DNA from: Xestospongia bergquistia
Lineage: Eukaryota; Porifera; Demospongiae; Haplosclerida; Petrosiidae
Length of the DNA stretch: 64,000 nt
Direction of reading: 5' to 3'
Assembly: GCA_963965975.1 (NCBI GenBank)
Contig: OZ014419.1
Coordinates: 2,757,177-2,821,176, forward strand
The notes beneath the pieces are model-generated. The model was not told the origin of the DNA. It saw only the letters and a list, made by a program, of their open reading frames with translations, and did no database searches. The stretch's first letter is position 1; every line of letters begins with the position of its first letter. This document shows, piece by piece, positions 60,651 to 64,000 of the stretch. The translations under genes and the position numbers were made by a program.

Positions 60651-61702
60651 TACCTGGTTGATCCTGCCAGTAGTCATATGCTTGTCTCAAAGACTAAGCC
60701 ATGCATGTGCAAGTATAAACGCTTGAACCGTGAGACTGCGAATGGCTCATTAAATCAGTTATAGTTTATTTGATGGTGTTCCCACTACGTGGATAACCGT
60801 GGTAACGTAGAGCTAATACATGCCGAAGGCCTCGACTCCGTCTCGGCGGGGAAGAGGCGTATTTATTAGATCCAAAACCAACCTGGGCGGCTTTGCTTCC
60901 CAGCTTCCTGCTTGGTGATTCATGGTAACTGCTCGAATCGCTTGGCCTCCGCGCCGGCGATGGTTCATTCAAGTTTCTGCCCTATCAACTTTCGATGGTA
61001 GGGTATTGGCCTACCATGGTTGCAACGGGTGACGGAGAATTAGGGTTCGATTCCGGAGAGGGAGCCTGAGAAACGGCTACCACATCTAAGGAGGGCAGCA
61101 GGCGCGCAAATTACCCAATCCCGACTCGGGGAGGTAGTGACAATAAATAACAATGCCGGTCCCTAAAGTGGTCCGGCAATTGGAATGAGTCCAATCCAAA
61201 CCCCTTAACGAGGAACAATTGGAGGGCAAGTCTGGTGCCAGCAGCCGCGGTAATTCCAGCTCCAATAGCGTATATTAAAGTTGTTGCAGTTAAAAAGCTC
61301 GTAGTTGGATTTCGGGGCCCGCGCTCGTGCCCTGGCGTGTGGGGTCGCTCTCGTCCAGTTCGCTGGACTTGGGCGTCGCCGTCGTCGGTGTGCGGCGTGC
61401 TCGGCCGGAGCGGTCCGCCGAGAGGCGAGCACTGCCCGGCGGCTCCCTGTGCTCTCGGAGGCCCCGTCTGCTCTTGATTGCAGCGGTCGGGGAGTTCGGG
61501 ACGTTTACTTTGAACAAATTAGAGTGTTCCAAGCAGGCCAGTCGCTTTGAATACGTTAGCATGGAATAATGGAATAGGGCTGCTTTTTTTTGTCCTATTT
61601 TGTTGGTTTTCGGGACGGCAGTCATGGTCGATAGGGACAGTTGGGGGCATTCGTATTCAGTTGTCAGAGGTGAAATTCTCGGATTTACGGAAGACGGTCG
61701 AG

Positions 61703-61755
<53 letters not shown>

Positions 61756-61862
61756 TTCGAAGACGATCAGATACCGTCGTAGTCCCAACCATAAACGATG
61801 CCGGCTAGGGATCGGCGGACGTCGGGTGCGACTCCGTCGGCACCTTTGGAGAAATCAAAGCC

Positions 61863-61941
<79 letters not shown>

Positions 61942-62407
61942 GCGGCTTAATTTGACTCAACACGGGGAACCTCACCAGGTCCGGACATGGGAAGGATTGA
62001 CAGATCGAGAGCTCTTTCTTGATTCTATGGGTGGTGGTGCATGGCCGTTCTTAGTTGGTGGAGTGATTTGTCTGGTTGATTCCGTTAACGAACGAGACCT
62101 TAACCTGCTAACTAGTCGTGCCGTTTCCGAACGGCGGGCGTCGCGTCCGCGTCGGGGCAGCCGCCTCGCGGGTGCCTCGTCGGCAGCCGGCGTCCCGGCT
62201 CGCAGCCAGGCGACTTCTTAGAGGGACACTCGGCGTTTCAGCCGGGGGAGGAGTGAGGCAATAACAGGTCTGTGATGCCCTTAGATGTTCTGGGCCGCAC
62301 GCGCGCTACACTGACGGAGGCAGCGAGCGTGTCCTTCGCCGGGAGGTGCGGGCAATCTTGCGAGTCTCCGTCGTGCTGGGGATAGATGGTTGCAATTGTC
62401 GATCTTG

Positions 62408-62446
<39 letters not shown>

Positions 62447-62451
62447 CTGAT

Positions 62452-62499
<48 letters not shown>

Positions 62500-62584
62500 C
62501 GGTTTAGTGAGAACTTCGGATTGGAGCCTTGGCGTCCGGCGACGGTCGCCCGGGAGTTTCCGAGAAGTCGTTCTAATTGCGTCG

Positions 62585-62644
<60 letters not shown>
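60651..62644 (+). rRNA. 18S rRNA: 18S ribosomal RNA
   Basis: It begins tacctggttgatcctgccag and ends ggtgaacctgcggaaggatc-atta. Universal blocks in order are gccagcagccgcggtaatt (61238), gaattgacggaag (about 61907), and gtacacaccgcccgtcgc (about 62468). The length of about 1,994 nt is above the usual 1.8 kb of animals. The extra length lies mainly in GC-rich expansion regions around 61310-61500 (V4) and 62120-62215 (V7). An unusual run of T occurs at about 61583-61591. Confidence 0.97.
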
Positions 62645-62863
62645 CCGGTGTGCGTTCGGGACGCGTTTTGGCGTTTCGTTCTCTGTCGGTTCGGTCGGGC
62701 GTTGTTTATAACCGATCGATTGTGCACGATGGCTCGCCCGCTCGTTTTGGCACTTTTTCACGAACGTGAAGGGGTGCCCCAGGGCTTTTGTCGAGCTGAT
62801 TGTTTTTTTGTCCCCTTTTTTCTGATGTCTGTCCCGAGTCTTTATATAAAGGTATGGAAGTAC
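62645..62863 (+). other. Internal transcribed spacer 1
   Basis: About 219 nt lie between the 18S 3' end and the 5.8S start; the sequence is not conserved. Confidence 0.9.
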
Positions 62864-63022
62864 AACTTCCAACGGTGGATCCCTTGGCTCGCGCGTCGAT
62901 GAAGACCGTAGCAAAGCGCGACAGTGTGTTGTGAATTGCAGAATTCAGTGAATCATCGAATTGTCGAACGCACATTGCGCCTTGCCGGCTCTCCGGCGAG
63001 GCACGTTCGGCTGAGGGCCGTT
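62864..63022 (+). rRNA. 5.8S rRNA: 5.8S ribosomal RNA
   Basis: Starts aacttccaacggtggatccc, contains gaattgcagaattcagtgaa and gaacgcacattgcgcc, and is about 159 nt long. The 3' boundary is set by typical length and is good to a few bases. Confidence 0.93.
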
Positions 63023-63223
63023 AAAATTGTCAGTAGCCATTGGACTCTCGACGTAGCTGCCAGCAGAGGAGAGAGTCGACAGTTGGTCGAGGGCCCCTCG
63101 GTGAAGAGGGCACCTCCAGTGTGAGTTTGCGTGAGGTGATCGTGCTCAGTTGCGGGAAGGTATAGCCGGCGGTTGCAGGCGCACATTTCCCCCGAGAAGT
63201 GGGCACGGGTGTCTGAACTACAT
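63023..63223 (+). other. Internal transcribed spacer 2
   Basis: About 200 nt lie between 5.8S and 28S; the boundaries are approximate. Confidence 0.85.
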
Positions 63224-64000
63224 GCGGCCTCAGATCGAGCGAGAGCTACCCGCTGAACTTAAGCATATCAATAAGCGGAGGAAGAGAAACCAACTGGGAT
63301 TCCCTCAGTAACGGCGAGCGAAGTGGGAAGATCGTGCCCAGGTCTGAAATCTCCGGCCTGACCCAAGTGTGGCCGGCGAATTGTGGTCTGGAGAGCTGGA
63401 CTGTCCCGAAGTCACCGGTCCTGTTGGGGCCCGAAGTCGACTTGGAACGGCGTGCCGGAGAGGGTGAGAGCCCCGTAGGCGCCCAGAAACCTGGATCGGC
63501 GGGACGAGGGTCCGGACTCGTTGAGTCGGGTTGTTTGAGATTGCAGCCCCAATCGGGTGGTAGACTCCATCCAAGGCTGAATACGTGCGCGAGTCCGATA
63601 GCGGACAAGTACCGTGAGGGAAAGGTGAAAAGCACTTTGAAGAGAGAGTTCAAGAGACCGTGAAACCGTTGGGAGGGAAGCTCGGGGTGTCGAGGCGGTC
63701 TGTGGGTCAGCGAGTTCATCGTTCCGTCGTGGCGACGGCCCTTGAGTGGGTCTGTGACTTCGACGGCCGTGCATTGTCGCGTCCCTGCGGTGACCGTCAG
63801 CATCGGAATAGCCCGTGGCGGAGAGTGGTCGGTCGGGTAGGTAATCTCGGAGGCAGTTGCACTCAGAGGGACCTATAGCCGGTCCGATTCGGGCGTCGTG
63901 GCTTTTCCGTGGTGTGTCTAGGGCGACATTTCGCCCGAGGTTGTGAGGTGCGGGCCCGTCACTGTTCCTGTGACGGTTCGGGCTGTTTCCAGTTCGAAGG
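63224..64000 (+). rRNA. 28S rRNA: 28S ribosomal RNA, 5' part (truncated by window end)
   Basis: Starts near gcggcctcagatcgagcgag. The conserved block cccgctgaacttaagcatat at about 63250 is followed by the D1 domain and the start of the GC-rich D2 domain. It runs off the right end of the window. Confidence 0.95.

Noticed and set aside
59383-63878. Many open frames on both strands in the GC-rich region
   Set aside because: They overlap rDNA spacer, 18S, ITS, 5.8S and 28S and arise by chance in GC-rich non-coding DNA.

Overview
This looks like a 64 kb piece of a compact, AT-rich animal genome, most likely a marine demosponge. Genes are intron-rich with very short introns (often 40-120 nt, GT...AG). 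The gene set is metazoan: a plasma-membrane Ca2+ pump with a calmodulin-binding tail, a host cell factor (kelch plus fibronectin III), a PTPDC1-like phosphatase, and a Sema/PSI/IPT receptor. The right end carries a GC-rich rDNA unit with a long 18S. Haplosclerida (Amphimedon-like) is my best guess; it is an inference and not a sequence match.

Layout. 1-1815 (+): 3' part of a coiled-coil gene. 1927-6065 (-): three tandem, nearly identical proline-racemase-superfamily genes, with a decayed fourth C-terminus at about 6284-6378. 6599-8701 (+): PTPDC1-like phosphatase, convergent with a large coiled-coil gene (9001-18246, -) across a 200-base assembly gap. One intron of the coiled-coil gene is almost entirely a minisatellite of 22 bp units; another contains a whole single-exon transporter gene on the opposite strand. 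18392-21477 (+): short host cell factor, head-to-head with the coiled-coil gene. 22350-28726 (+): PMCA-type Ca2+-ATPase.

30.4-52.6 kb is a tandem array built from one ancestral block (3' end of the Ca2+ pump, spacer, Sema-PSI-IPT receptor). It holds one apparently intact receptor gene (35420-41909), a second full-length copy broken by several stops and frameshifts (46266-51600), several Sema fragments, a truncated Ca2+-ATPase copy, a local inversion, and a decayed Ginger-like DNA transposon (integrase, Ulp1-like protease, PHD finger) at 32268-35092.

52.5-59.1 kb is dominated by a roughly 2.2 kb imperfect inverted repeat around a 2.4 kb spacer, with mirrored microsatellites and decayed coding pieces. 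From about 59.38 kb the sequence switches to rDNA: 112 bp spacer repeats, 5' ETS, 18S, ITS1, 5.8S, ITS2 and the 5' part of 28S, running off the window.

The most interesting object is the receptor at 35420-41909. It has a plexin/MET-type ectodomain (Sema, PSI, IPT) and a transmembrane helix, but only a cytoplasmic tail of roughly 90-100 residues with a PxxPxR motif and tyrosines, in place of a plexin GAP domain or a MET kinase. It sits in an actively duplicating and decaying family. Exon boundaries were set by eye from splice consensus and reading frame.
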